A DNA stretch of 46,496 nt from Blastococcus sp. MG754426 (lineage in GTDB: Bacteria; Actinomycetota; Actinomycetes; Mycobacteriales; Geodermatophilaceae), in NCBI RefSeq assembly GCF_021699055.1, contig NZ_SSXC01000069.1, forward strand, positions 1 to 46,496, given 5' to 3'. Positions within the stretch are counted from its first letter, which is position 1. Every line of letters starts with the position of its first letter. A model generated the notes under the pieces. That model was not told where the DNA came from. It did no database searches and was given only the letters and a program-made list of their open reading frames with translations. This document shows positions 1 through 8,500 of the stretch, in pieces. Made by a program: the position numbers and the translations under genes.

Positions 1-57
1 CAACCGGGCACGGCAGATCACCGGCCGCCACCGCCGGTGATCTGCCGTGCCCGGTTG
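1..57. repeat. Perfect 25-bp inverted repeat at window edge
   Basis: Bases 1-25 are exactly the reverse complement of bases 33-57, with a 7-nt centre (26-32). The right arm encodes the C-terminal residues NRARQITG of the minus-strand gene that ends at 18, and its stop codon lies in the left arm. It could be a very strong terminator hairpin overlapping the gene end, but no T tract is visible. Because the left arm begins at the very first base it could also be longer than seen, or be an assembly fold-back at a contig end. Confidence 0.85.
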
Positions 58-2948
58 GCCGCCTCGGCGATGGAGATGGTGTTGTCCGAGAGCCGCGCCA
101 GCAGGTCGGCCACCTCCGCCCGGGACGACATGTCGCGGAAGATCTCCGGGCGACCCAGCAGGTCCAGGGCGGCGGCGAGCCCGGTCGGGTCGGGGGCCTG
201 GCCGGGCGCGACGACCGTGACCACCGGCGCCGGGAACGCCGTGGGAGTGGCGTCCTGCTGCTGCGGGGTGGGGGCGACGGGTACGGCCGGCGCGATCTCC
301 GACGGGGTGATCGGCAGCGGGTGCTCCTCCCACTTCCAGAAGCGGGTGTTGTCGATCTCCTCCGCGACGCTGCAGTGGCCCAGCTTCCCCTCGGCGAAGA
401 CGCCGCGGGTCGGCATCGTGATCAGCACCTCGGATCGTGCCCGCAGGGCACCGGCCCGGCGCTCGACCTCCTCGTCGGACGGCTGGCGGGCCAGGGGGTA
501 GGCGACGTAGCTGCCGAACACCTCCAGCGGCCGCGGCAGGACCGCCTCGTCCATCGAGACGCCGGCGGTCCACTGCTGGGACTCGAATGCCCGGGCGAGA
601 GCGCCGGGGTCGGTGGTGAGCCGCAGCACGCGGTTGTAGTGCTCGCGAGCCGACTGCAGGTGGGTCACGAGCCGGTCGATCGACGCGTGCTCCTCCGGGG
701 TCAGCGCGGCGTCGGCCCCGGGGATCCCGGGGTTGTCCGGCTGCCGGGGGGCGGGCCGCTTGATCCAGGTGAAGGCCTCCGAGCCCCCGGGTTCCTCGTC
801 CTCGAACCACAGGTCGACGTCGCGGGAGCCCTCGGTCAGTGAGACGAACAGCCCGTTCGCGCCCAGGCCGTTGATGGTCAGCCAGTCGACCCGCCAGACG
901 TCGTCGTCCCCCCACTTCTCGAACTGGAAGCCCAGGATGTCGCCCCAGCGCACCGGCACGTGCCGCCCCGTCACCGGGTCGTGCGGCTTCACGAAGGTCC
1001 AGATGGTCGCGCTGCTCTCGAACCGGCCGCCCTTGTTCAGGTCGTGCAGCCCACCCACCGGCGAGGCGCCCTTGTAGACGTAGTGCAGCTCGTACTTCTT
1101 CTCCGCCAGCCCGGTCCCGGGGACGACGACGTAGCCGACGACGGGCTCCTCCGTCCCCTCCCCGTCGCGGGACTTGATGCCGAGCTCGAACATCTCGAAC
1201 TCCAGGTCGCCCTCCCAGAACCCGGGCGTCGGTGCCACCCCGTTCGGGATGCCCCGTCGGGTCAGGTCCGCCTTCGCGGCGCGGAGCTTCTCGATCGCCG
1301 CGAAGCCCGGGGCGACGGTGGGGTCGAGCAGTGCCGGCTCCAGCTGCCAGCGGTGCTGCCTGGCCCGGTCGGCGTCGAAGTCCACCAGGGCGGGGAGCTT
1401 GGCCAGGACGGCGTGCCTGCGGCGGACCCACTCGGTGGTCACCCGGTAGTGCCGCAGCACCTCGTGGTACAGGACGGTGAGGGTGTGCGCGCGGTTGTAG
1501 TTGGTGAAGGTGCGGGTCTGGATGGTCTGGCTCTGCGTCTCCTGCGCCTGGACGACGACGGTCGACTGCAGCTCCCGCCGCGCGGCGCTGGTCTGCGCGA
1601 AGTCGTCGGAGAGCCGCTGCACGTTCTCGGCCACCAGGTCACGGCTGCCCGACGTCGTGGCCGTGGACCCGCCGAGGCTGAAGGTGTTGCCCGCCGCCGC
1701 GCCGATGCCGACCACGCCCACGTCCGCGCCGGCACTGCCCCCGACCGACCCGGCCGTCCCGCCCATGAACGAGGAGCCGCGCTGGGTCTCCCGCAGCGCC
1801 GCCTGGACGGTCTCGGCGACGGTGCGGTCCCGGGAGGTCTCGTGCCGGAGGGTCTCCTCCAGCGCGGTGTCCTCGGTACGCGTGGTGCCGGCCTGCCAGG
1901 ACCAGTCGATGACCGCGAGCCGGACGCTCTCCCCGGGGGCCAGGGGCAGGCTGTAGCGGATCTCCCCGAGCGAGTGCCCCAGCGCGTGCCAGGTGACCTT
2001 GTACTCGTCGACGTACGCCGCCCGGAACCCGTCCGGGACCCGCAGGTCGTCGCTCGGGTCGACGATGCGCACGACCTGCCGCAGCACGAACTCCTGCAGC
2101 GCGAGCGCCGCCGGGAAGAGGTGCTCGCAGCCGTCTCCACCGACCAGTTGCTGCGGGTTGGCCGCGAACGACCCCGGTGACAGCAGCCAGTCGGTGAGGC
2201 CGGGCCGCTGCATGGCCGGGAGGCCGCTGACCGCCTCCACGGGGAGGTCGGCGCCCAGCGCGTGGACCAGGCCCACCACGGCGTCGTCGGCGAGCCTGCC
2301 CTGGGGGAGCACGTCGAGACGCTCCCCGCCGAAGGGGTGCACGCGCACGGCGACCCCGAGGGGTCCGGCGCCCCCGGAGCGCAGCTCCGCCACCGCGCCC
2401 GCGAGCAGCCCCCGGGCTGCGGGGGCCAGCCGGGTGAGGTCGAAGCTGACGTAGCCGGCGTGGTCGGAGACCAGCACCCCCAGCGGGTTGCGCCACGCAC
2501 CGGACACCGGCGGGCGGACCGGCAGCCCCCGCGCCTCGGCCGCTCGGCGCAGCACCGTCGCGGTCGCTTCGGAGAGTTCACCGTCCGAGAGCTGGTCGGT
2601 GCTGCCCCCCGGCACGTGCTCGAGGATGCCGTGCACGATCTCCTCGACGAGTTCCCGCACCTCGTCGGGCTGGGTCTCGAGTCGCTCGAGCTCGTCCTGG
2701 GGCAGGGTCTCGGCCAGGGCGTCCTCGATCGCCGCCACCACACGATCGGCCTCGTCGGCCGGGAGGGCGCCGCTCCCGTGCACGGCCTCGTCGAGCACCG
2801 ACCTCAGGCGCACGGGCAGCGATCCACGCGCGGGGCGCACCGGCACCTCGACCTCGGCGTAGACGGCCCGACGCGTGAGCACGGCACCGGTAGCGGCGTC
2901 GACGAGGAAGATCCCGAGCCTGCTCGGCAGGCCGTCACCTGAGGCCAT
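18..2948 (-). CDS. Uncharacterised large protein (976 aa)
   Basis: I do not recognise a characterised family. The ATG at 2948 has a GGAG ribosome site 9-12 nt upstream and a TATAGCGT -10 box about 85 bases upstream. There is no signal peptide. Residues 1-330 look globular and acidic. Around residue 345 lies a motif with AVIDWSW, followed to about residue 480 by long Thr/Gln/Arg-rich helices that are interrupted at 393-422 by a Gly/Ser/Ala-rich stretch. After this come a Tyr/His-rich segment (NYNRAHTLTVLYHEVLRHY), a beta-rich region with many aromatic residues (550-720), and a C-terminal motif with GHCSVAEEIDNTRFWKWEE. The last 100 residues are Pro/Ala-rich followed by a helical tail. Two helical arms around a glycine-rich hinge could suit a membrane-active or oligomerising protein, but that is speculation. 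The stop codon lies inside a perfect inverted repeat, so the true C-terminus is uncertain. Confidence 0.75.
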   Translation of the reverse strand: MASGDGLPSRLGIFLVDAATGAVLTRRAVYAEVEVPVRPARGSLPVRLRSVLDEAVHGSGALPADEADRVVAAIEDALAETLPQDELERLETQPDEVRELVEEIVHGILEHVPGGSTDQLSDGELSEATATVLRRAAEARGLPVRPPVSGAWRNPLGVLVSDHAGYVSFDLTRLAPAARGLLAGAVAELRSGGAGPLGVAVRVHPFGGERLDVLPQGRLADDAVVGLVHALGADLPVEAVSGLPAMQRPGLTDWLLSPGSFAANPQQLVGGDGCEHLFPAALALQEFVLRQVVRIVDPSDDLRVPDGFRAAYVDEYKVTWHALGHSLGEIRYSLPLAPGESVRLAVIDWSWQAGTTRTEDTALEETLRHETSRDRTVAETVQAALRETQRGSSFMGGTAGSVGGSAGADVGVVGIGAAAGNTFSLGGSTATTSGSRDLVAENVQRLSDDFAQTSAARRELQSTVVVQAQETQSQTIQTRTFTNYNRAHTLTVLYHEVLRHYRVTTEWVRRRHAVLAKLPALVDFDADRARQHRWQLEPALLDPTVAPGFAAIEKLRAAKADLTRRGIPNGVAPTPGFWEGDLEFEMFELGIKSRDGEGTEEPVVGYVVVPGTGLAEKKYELHYVYKGASPVGGLHDLNKGGRFESSATIWTFVKPHDPVTGRHVPVRWGDILGFQFEKWGDDDVWRVDWLTINGLGANGLFVSLTEGSRDVDLWFEDEEPGGSEAFTWIKRPAPRQPDNPGIPGADAALTPEEHASIDRLVTHLQSAREHYNRVLRLTTDPGALARAFESQQWTAGVSMDEAVLPRPLEVFGSYVAYPLARQPSDEEVERRAGALRARSEVLITMPTRGVFAEGKLGHCSVAEEIDNTRFWKWEEHPLPITPSEIAPAVPVAPTPQQQDATPTAFPAPVVTVVAPGQAPDPTGLAAALDLLGRPEIFRDMSSRAEVADLLARLSDNTISIAEAANRARQITGGGGR

Positions 2949-3032
2949 CGTCGACTCCCGCGGGGTGCCCGCTGCCGGGTGCGAGGAGGTCGAGAGCCCG
3001 TCCGCGAGGGTCGGGCCCCCGCCGCGAGCGCG

Positions 3033-3040
3033 ACGCTATA
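3033..3040 (-). promoter_or_regulatory. -10 box for the 976-aa protein gene
   Basis: The minus strand reads TATAGCGT here, an A/T-rich island in very GC-rich DNA. It lies about 85 bases before the ATG at 2948, giving a leader of roughly 75-80 nt. No clear -35 element is visible. Confidence 0.45.
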
Positions 3041-3111
3041 CCCGCGGCCACCCGCCGGACAGCGGTCCGGTCGCGGCTCGTCGGGCGATCACGACCTCCT
3101 CGCCCGGCCGG

Positions 3112-4653
3112 TCAGCCGCCCAGCGCGGCGACGACCAGGTGCGGGCCGGGCTCGGCCAGCGCGTGGCTCAGCTGCTCCGCCAGTTCCTCCGCCGTCCCCG
3201 CGCGGCTCGCCGGGACACCCATCCCCTGCGCGATACCGACGAAGTCCAGCCGCGGGCCGCCGAGGTCGAGCAGCTTGCGGGCGCGCTCGCCGTCGTTGGC
3301 CGCGCCCACCCGGGAGAGCTCGTGCTCGAGGATCTTGTACGAGCCGTTGTCGCAGATGATGGTCGTGATGTCGGCCTGCTCGCGGGCGTAGCTCCACAGC
3401 GCCGAGATCGTGTACATCGCGCTGCCGTCGGCCTGGATGCCGATCACCGGCCGGTCCGGGCAGGCCACGGCCGCGCCCAGCGCCATCGGCAGGCCGTCGC
3501 CGATCGCCCCGCCGGTCAGCGCGAGCCAGTCGTGCCGCGGGCCGGCGGAGGTCATCTCCGTGAGCCCCGCCCCCGAGGTGAGCGCCTCGTCGACGACGAT
3601 CGCGTTCTCCGGCAGCAGCGCGCCGACGACCGCGGCCATCGTGCGCGGGGTCAGCCGGCCGGTGGGCAGCTCGGGCCGCTCGAACTCGGCGACCTCCGGC
3701 TTGGCGTCGGGGGCGACCAGGTCGGCCAGCGCCCGCAGCGCCGCGGTGCCGTCCTCGCCCGGCCCGCTGAGCACGTGCACCGTGCAGTCCTCGGGCACCG
3801 GGTGGCCGGGCACCCCGGGGTAGCCGAAGAAGTGCACCGGTGCGGTCGCGCCGGCCAGCACCAGGTGGCGGGTGCCCGCGAGGGCGGCCATCGCCATCTC
3901 CGGCGGGTAGGGCAGCCGGTGCAGGTCGGGCAGCCCCGCGCCGCGCGTGGACCGCGCCGGGAAGGTCTCCACCATCAGCCGCACCCCGGTGCCCGCGGCG
4001 ACCTGGGCGGCGGCCAGCTGCCCCTCCTCCCCCATGACGTCGCCGCCGAGCAGGAGGACCACCGGCTCGTCGGCGCGCACGACCGCGGCGACGTCGTCGA
4101 CCACCGACGGCGCGACCCGCGGCCGCGGCCGGGACGGGCGCGGGGCGGCGACCTCGGCCCCCTCCTCCCACGACACGTCGGCGGGCAGGACCAGCGTCGC
4201 GATGCCGCCGGTGGCGACCGCGGCCACCGCGTCGGCGGCGTCGGCCGCGACGTCGGCCGGGGACAGCGAGCGGCGCACCCACGTGGAGAAGGTGCCGGCG
4301 ACGGCGTCGATGTCGGACTCCAGCGGGGCGTCCAGCCGCTTGTGCGAGCGGGCGTGGTCGCCGACGACGTTGAGCATCGGTGCCCGGCCGCGGCGGGCGT
4401 TGTGCAGGTTGGCCAGCCCGTTGCCCATGCCCGGGCCCAGGTGCAGCAGCGTCGCGGCGGGTCGACCGGTCATGCGCGCCCACCCGTCGGCCGCTCCGGT
4501 CGCGACGCCCTCGAACAGCGTCAGCACGCCCCGCATCTCCGGGACGTCGTCCAGGGCGGCGACGAAGTGCATCTCCGACGTGCCGGGGTTGGCGAAGCAG
4601 ACGTCGACGCCCGCGTCGACGAGGGTCCGGATCAGTGCCTGTGCGCCGTTCAC
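3112..4653 (-). CDS. Thiamine pyrophosphate enzyme, acetolactate synthase large subunit-like
   Basis: This 513-aa protein has the three-domain layout of TPP-dependent decarboxylases/acetolactate synthases. The N-terminal PYR domain carries GVDVCFANPGTSE and the cofactor-activating glutamate at residue 48 (LFEGVATGAADGWARMTG). The C-terminal PP domain carries the Mg/TPP motif as ADGSAMYTISALW followed about 20 residues on by CDNGSY. The length is shorter than classical IlvB (about 560-600 aa) and no regulatory subunit gene is adjacent, so a catabolic or benzoylformate decarboxylase-like role is as likely as branched-chain amino acid synthesis. The GTG start at 4653 lies 4 nt after the stop of the upstream EthD-like gene, so the two are probably co-translated. 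The substrate cannot be told from sequence. Confidence 0.85.
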   Translation of the reverse strand: MNGAQALIRTLVDAGVDVCFANPGTSEMHFVAALDDVPEMRGVLTLFEGVATGAADGWARMTGRPAATLLHLGPGMGNGLANLHNARRGRAPMLNVVGDHARSHKRLDAPLESDIDAVAGTFSTWVRRSLSPADVAADAADAVAAVATGGIATLVLPADVSWEEGAEVAAPRPSRPRPRVAPSVVDDVAAVVRADEPVVLLLGGDVMGEEGQLAAAQVAAGTGVRLMVETFPARSTRGAGLPDLHRLPYPPEMAMAALAGTRHLVLAGATAPVHFFGYPGVPGHPVPEDCTVHVLSGPGEDGTAALRALADLVAPDAKPEVAEFERPELPTGRLTPRTMAAVVGALLPENAIVVDEALTSGAGLTEMTSAGPRHDWLALTGGAIGDGLPMALGAAVACPDRPVIGIQADGSAMYTISALWSYAREQADITTIICDNGSYKILEHELSRVGAANDGERARKLLDLGGPRLDFVGIAQGMGVPASRAGTAEELAEQLSHALAEPGPHLVVAALGG

Positions 4654-4657
4654 CGGG

Positions 4658-4969
4658 TCAGCTCACCTGCTGGACGTCGAAGTGGGCGAACGTGGCGCCG
4701 CCGGTGGCGAAGTTGGCGAGGTCCTGCCCGGCGGCGCGCCCCTCCGGCGACCCCAGGGCCTGCGTCATCGCCTCCTCGGAGTCGAAGTCGAGCTCCGCGA
4801 CCAGGTACGGCGCCGGCTGCGCCGGGTCCAGCGACGCCGCCTTGCCGTAGGTCAGCCGCACCAGGCCGGGCTGGCGCAGCGCCAGCGGCGTGTGCGTCTC
4901 CCGGTAGTAGGCGTCGAACGCGGCCGGGTCCCCCGGCTGTCCGTAGCTGACCACGAGCCTGTGCACCAT
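4658..4969 (-). CDS. EthD family protein
   Basis: This is a 103-aa dimeric alpha/beta-barrel type protein of the EthD family. It begins with the typical strand MVHRLVVSYGQPGDPAAFDA, followed by the conserved YYRETHTPLA segment in which His and the surrounding residues line the pocket, and ends with a C-terminal strand (FAHFDVQQVS). Family members are small and are linked to ring-ether or hydroxylated-substrate metabolism; few have a defined activity. An AAGGAG ribosome site lies 7 nt before the ATG at 4969. It is the first gene of a two-gene operon with the TPP enzyme (4-nt gap), suggesting that both act on one small carbonyl substrate. Confidence 0.85.
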   Translation of the reverse strand: MVHRLVVSYGQPGDPAAFDAYYRETHTPLALRQPGLVRLTYGKAASLDPAQPAPYLVAELDFDSEEAMTQALGSPEGRAAGQDLANFATGGATFAHFDVQQVS

Positions 4970-5102
4970 CCCGAACTCCTTCCGCAGGTCCTACCGCCCG
5001 TCAGCAAACAGGGCTTCCGCCCGCGGCGCGAGTCCGCCGTCCACCGCCGCACGGTTGTCCACAGGCCCCCGCCGAGCGGGCGGACCCGCCGGTCAGCGCT
5101 GT

Positions 5103-5108
5103 TACGTT
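5103..5108 (+). promoter_or_regulatory. -10 box for the WXG100 gene
   Basis: TACGTT matches the TANNNT -10 pattern and lies about 60 bases before the ATG at 5170. The 200-bp region 4970-5169 between the divergent EthD-like and WXG100 genes otherwise shows nothing I can name. Confidence 0.35.
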
Positions 5109-5169
5109 CCGCCGCGTATCCGCTTCCGCCGGTGCCCGGTGCACCCGGATCTCCCGATTGGAACCCGCG

Positions 5170-5466
5170 ATGGCCAACGTCAACGTCACCTACCAGCAGA
5201 TGGAAGACGCCGGTGGCCGGCTCACCGGCGGGCGGGCCGAGATCGACGGCATGCTCGCGCAGCTGAAGGGCCTGGTCGACCAGCTCGTCGCCGACGGCTA
5301 CGTCACCGACGCCTCCAGCCGCAGCTTCGCCGCCGCCTACGACGAGTTCACCGCCGGCGCCCGCAACACCGTCGCCGGCCTCGACGGCATGGCGCAGTAC
5401 CTGACCCAGGCCGCCGCCACCTTCCGCGACGCCGACGCCCAGCTCGCCGGAGCCCTCGGCCGCTGA
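5170..5466 (+). CDS. WXG100 family (ESX) protein
   Basis: This 98-aa helical-hairpin protein has the size and pattern of WXG100 proteins exported by type VII secretion. Helix 1 (residues 5-40) runs through YQQMEDAGGRL; a turn with VADGYVTDASS occupies the position of the usual W-x-G and lacks the tryptophan; helix 2 contains FAAAYDEFTAGARNTVAGLDGMAQYL. There is no signal peptide. An in-frame TTG at 5158 would add four residues, but the ATG at 5170 (MANVNV) is the usual family start. The gene faces an EssC/EccC-like ATPase across a 73-bp gap holding a terminator hairpin, so it is a plausible substrate or partner of that ATPase. No partner WXG100 gene is beside it, so it may act as a homodimer. 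Confidence 0.85.
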   Translation: MANVNVTYQQMEDAGGRLTGGRAEIDGMLAQLKGLVDQLVADGYVTDASSRSFAAAYDEFTAGARNTVAGLDGMAQYLTQAAATFRDADAQLAGALGR

Positions 5467-5481
5467 CCGCCACCAGCGCAC

Positions 5482-5522
5482 CGCCGCCGGCCGCCCCGCC
5501 CCGCGCGAGGCGGCCGGCGGCG
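5482..5522. terminator. Bidirectional terminator hairpin
   Basis: A perfect 14-bp inverted repeat (5482-5495 and 5509-5522) with a 13-nt loop fills most of the gap between the convergent WXG100 and EssC-like genes. There is no U tract, as is common for actinobacterial terminators. Confidence 0.65.
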
Positions 5523-5539
5523 TCCCGGCCCCGAGACGG

Positions 5540-8500
5540 TCAGGGCACGGTGGGCACGGCGATCGTGCGCAGGGCGCCGTCGCCGAGGTGCAGCAGCCCG
5601 CGCCCGGGCCGCACCGGCCCGCCGAGAGCGCCGCGCGGGACCCGCACCCCGATCAGGTCGCCGTCGGTGCTGCCCTGCGGTGAGAGCAGCACCCCCTGCC
5701 GAACCTTCCGCACCTCCACCTGCCAGCCCGACAGCCCGGTGCAGAGCGCGTCGGCGTTCCCGCCCAGCACCAGCCCGCGGCCCGGCACCTCCCCGCGCAC
5801 GACCGCGCGGAACACCTCCCCCGCGGGGCAGTCCCGCAGGACCTCGCCGTCGTCGAGCAGCAGCACCAGCGGCCGGGCCGGCTCGGCGGCCAGCAGCTCC
5901 CGCCACCGATCGGCCGGCGCCGCGGCGTCGACGACCACGTCGAGCACCCCGGGGCGGCCGGCCAGCGCCCGCAACGGGGACGGCCGCGGCGCGCAGACGA
6001 CGACCGCGCTGCCCCGCCGCAGCAGCGACTCCGCCATCACCGCCAGCAGCGTGCTCCGGCCCGAGCGCACCGGACCGGCGACGACGAACGCCGGCCCCCG
6101 CTCCACCAGGTCGGGCCCGGCCGCGGCCAGCTCGTCCCCGCCGACGCCGACCAGCGCGAAGCCGGGTCCGGCGTCGGCCGGGCGCAGGTCCCAGGCGGCC
6201 TCGAAGCCCAGGCGCGCGGGCAGCACGTCGACGCGGAACGGGCGGGCCTCCGGTGGCACCAGCGCGTCCCGGACGTGCGCCTCCTCCGCGATCGCGGCGA
6301 GCGCCGCCGCCTGCCCCTGCCCGGACGCGTCCTCGCCGAGCAGCGCGACCTGCGTCTCCACCGCACCCTCGACGGTGACCGCCCGGCCCGGCGGCAGCCA
6401 GTCGGGCACCTGCCGGCCGGGCACGCCGACCAGCGGGTAGTCGCCCCGGTCGGCCAGCCGCATCACCAGCCGGCCGTCGGTGAGGGACGACAACCGCCCG
6501 GTGCCCAGCGACCGGTCGCCGGTGATCACCAGTGAGATCCCCGCCGAGGCGCCCTCGCGCGCCAGCGCCGTCACGACGTCGGTGAGCCGGCCGCCGTCGA
6601 GCTCCCCGAGCACCGGCGTGAAGCCCTCCCACCGGTCCAGCATCAGCAGGACGTGCGGCAGCCGCTCCCCCGCCGGCACCGAGCGGCGCTGCTCGGCGAC
6701 GTCGGCGAAGCCGCCCTCGGCCAGCACCTGCTGGCGGCGTTCCAGCTCCCGGGCGAGCCGGTCGAGCAGCCGGGCGGCGCGCTCGGTCTGCGTGCGGGTG
6801 ACCACCGCGCCGCAGTGCGGCAGGTCGGCCACGGGCAGCAGCGCACCGTTGCCGCAGTCGAGCGCGTAGAGGTGCAGGTCGGCGGTCGAGCAGCGGGAGC
6901 CGGCGGCCCCGGCCAGGGTGCGCAGCAGCTGCGAGCGCCCGCTCTTCGGCGAGCCGACCACCAGCAGGTGCCCGTCGGCCGCCGGGTCGAAGGCGGCCAC
7001 CCGCCGTTCCTGGGTCGCGGGGACATCCTGCAGGCCGTAGGGCAGCCAGGTGGGCGAGGCCCCGCCCTCCGGTGCCCCGAGGTCGGTGACCGGCACCCGC
7101 GCGGGCAGCGCCGGGAGCCACGGGCTGCGCTGCGCGGGCACGCCGTCGGCCTCGGCCGCGGCCCGCACTGCCCCGACCAGCACGGAGAGGTCGGTGACCT
7201 CGTCGTCGGAGGCGCGGGCCGCCGTCGCCGGCTTCCGCGGCGGCGCGTACCCGAGCTGGTGCCAGCCCACCGGCACGACGGACGGCGCCGGCGAGGCGGT
7301 GCTGCGCCGGCCCGGCCGGCGCCCGCCGATCCGCGCGGCCTGGAAGGGCACCAGCGCGCCGTGCCCGAGCCGGGCGAACCCGCGGCCCGGCGCGGACTTC
7401 GCGATCCGGGCGGCGTCGGGCGCGTCGAGCACGTCGCTGCTGTCCGCGCCGTCGGTCACCCGCAGCGAGATGCGCAGGTTGGTGTTGGCGCGGATCTCCG
7501 GTGACACCACGCCGCTGGGCCGCTGGGTGGCCAGCAGCAGGTGGATGCCCAGCGACCGCCCCCGCTGCGCGACGTCGACCAGGCCGGTCACGAACTCGGG
7601 CAGCTCCCGCGCCAGCGAGGCGAACTCGTCGATCACGATGAGCAGCCGCGGCAGGGGCGGCCGGCCCGGCTCGCGGGCCTGCAGCGCGACGTAGTCCTCG
7701 ACGTCCTTGACCCCGGCGTCGGCCAGCCGGTGCTCCCGGTGGGTGAGCTCGGCCCGCAGCGAGGTGAGCGCCCGCCGCACGAGGTGGGGGTCGAGGTCGG
7801 TGACCATGCCGACGGTGTGCGGCAGGTGCACGCAGTCCTCGAACGCGCTGCCGCCCTTGTAGTCGACGAGCACCAGGTTGAGCGCGTCCGGGCGGTTGGC
7901 CACCGCCAGCGAGGCGATCACCGTCTGCAGCAGTTCGGACTTGCCCGCGCCGGTGGTGCCGGCGACCAGCCCGTGCGGCCCGTCGGTGCGCAGGTCCAGC
8001 GTGAACGGGCCGTGCAGCCCGGCGCCGGCGACCAGCCGGGTGCTGCGCCCCTCCAGCTGCCAGCGCGCCCGCACGCCGTCGGCGGTGGGGGGCTCCAGGC
8101 CCAGCAGGTCGAGCAGCCGCACGCTGCCCGGCAGCACGGCGTCGTCCTCCGGGGCCACGTCGCGCAGCGGGGCCAGCGCCCGGGCCGCCCGCTCGGCGAG
8201 CTCCACCGGCACCGGCTCGGCCAGCACCGCCGGCACGGGATCGTGCCCGCTGCGACGGAGGACCAGCCGGGCCTCGTCCGCCGGGTCCAGCAGCGCCGTG
8301 GCCGTCGCCGACTCGGGCAGGAAGCGCTCCTCCTCGTCGGCGCAGACGGCGTACACCCCGACCGCCGGGCCGTCCTGCAGCAGCTGGGCCAGCCCGGGGG
8401 TGGCCCGCAGCGCCCGGTAGCCGTCGACGACGAGCACGTGCGCCGGGAAGGACTCCGGGAGGGCCCGGCCGGTGCTCGCGGCGCGGCGGGCCCGGACCAG

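Noticed and set aside
1439-2743. 434-codon minus-strand frame inside the 976-aa protein gene
   Set aside because: Arg/Ser/Pro-rich product lacking any domain; it is the shadow of the true gene in another frame.
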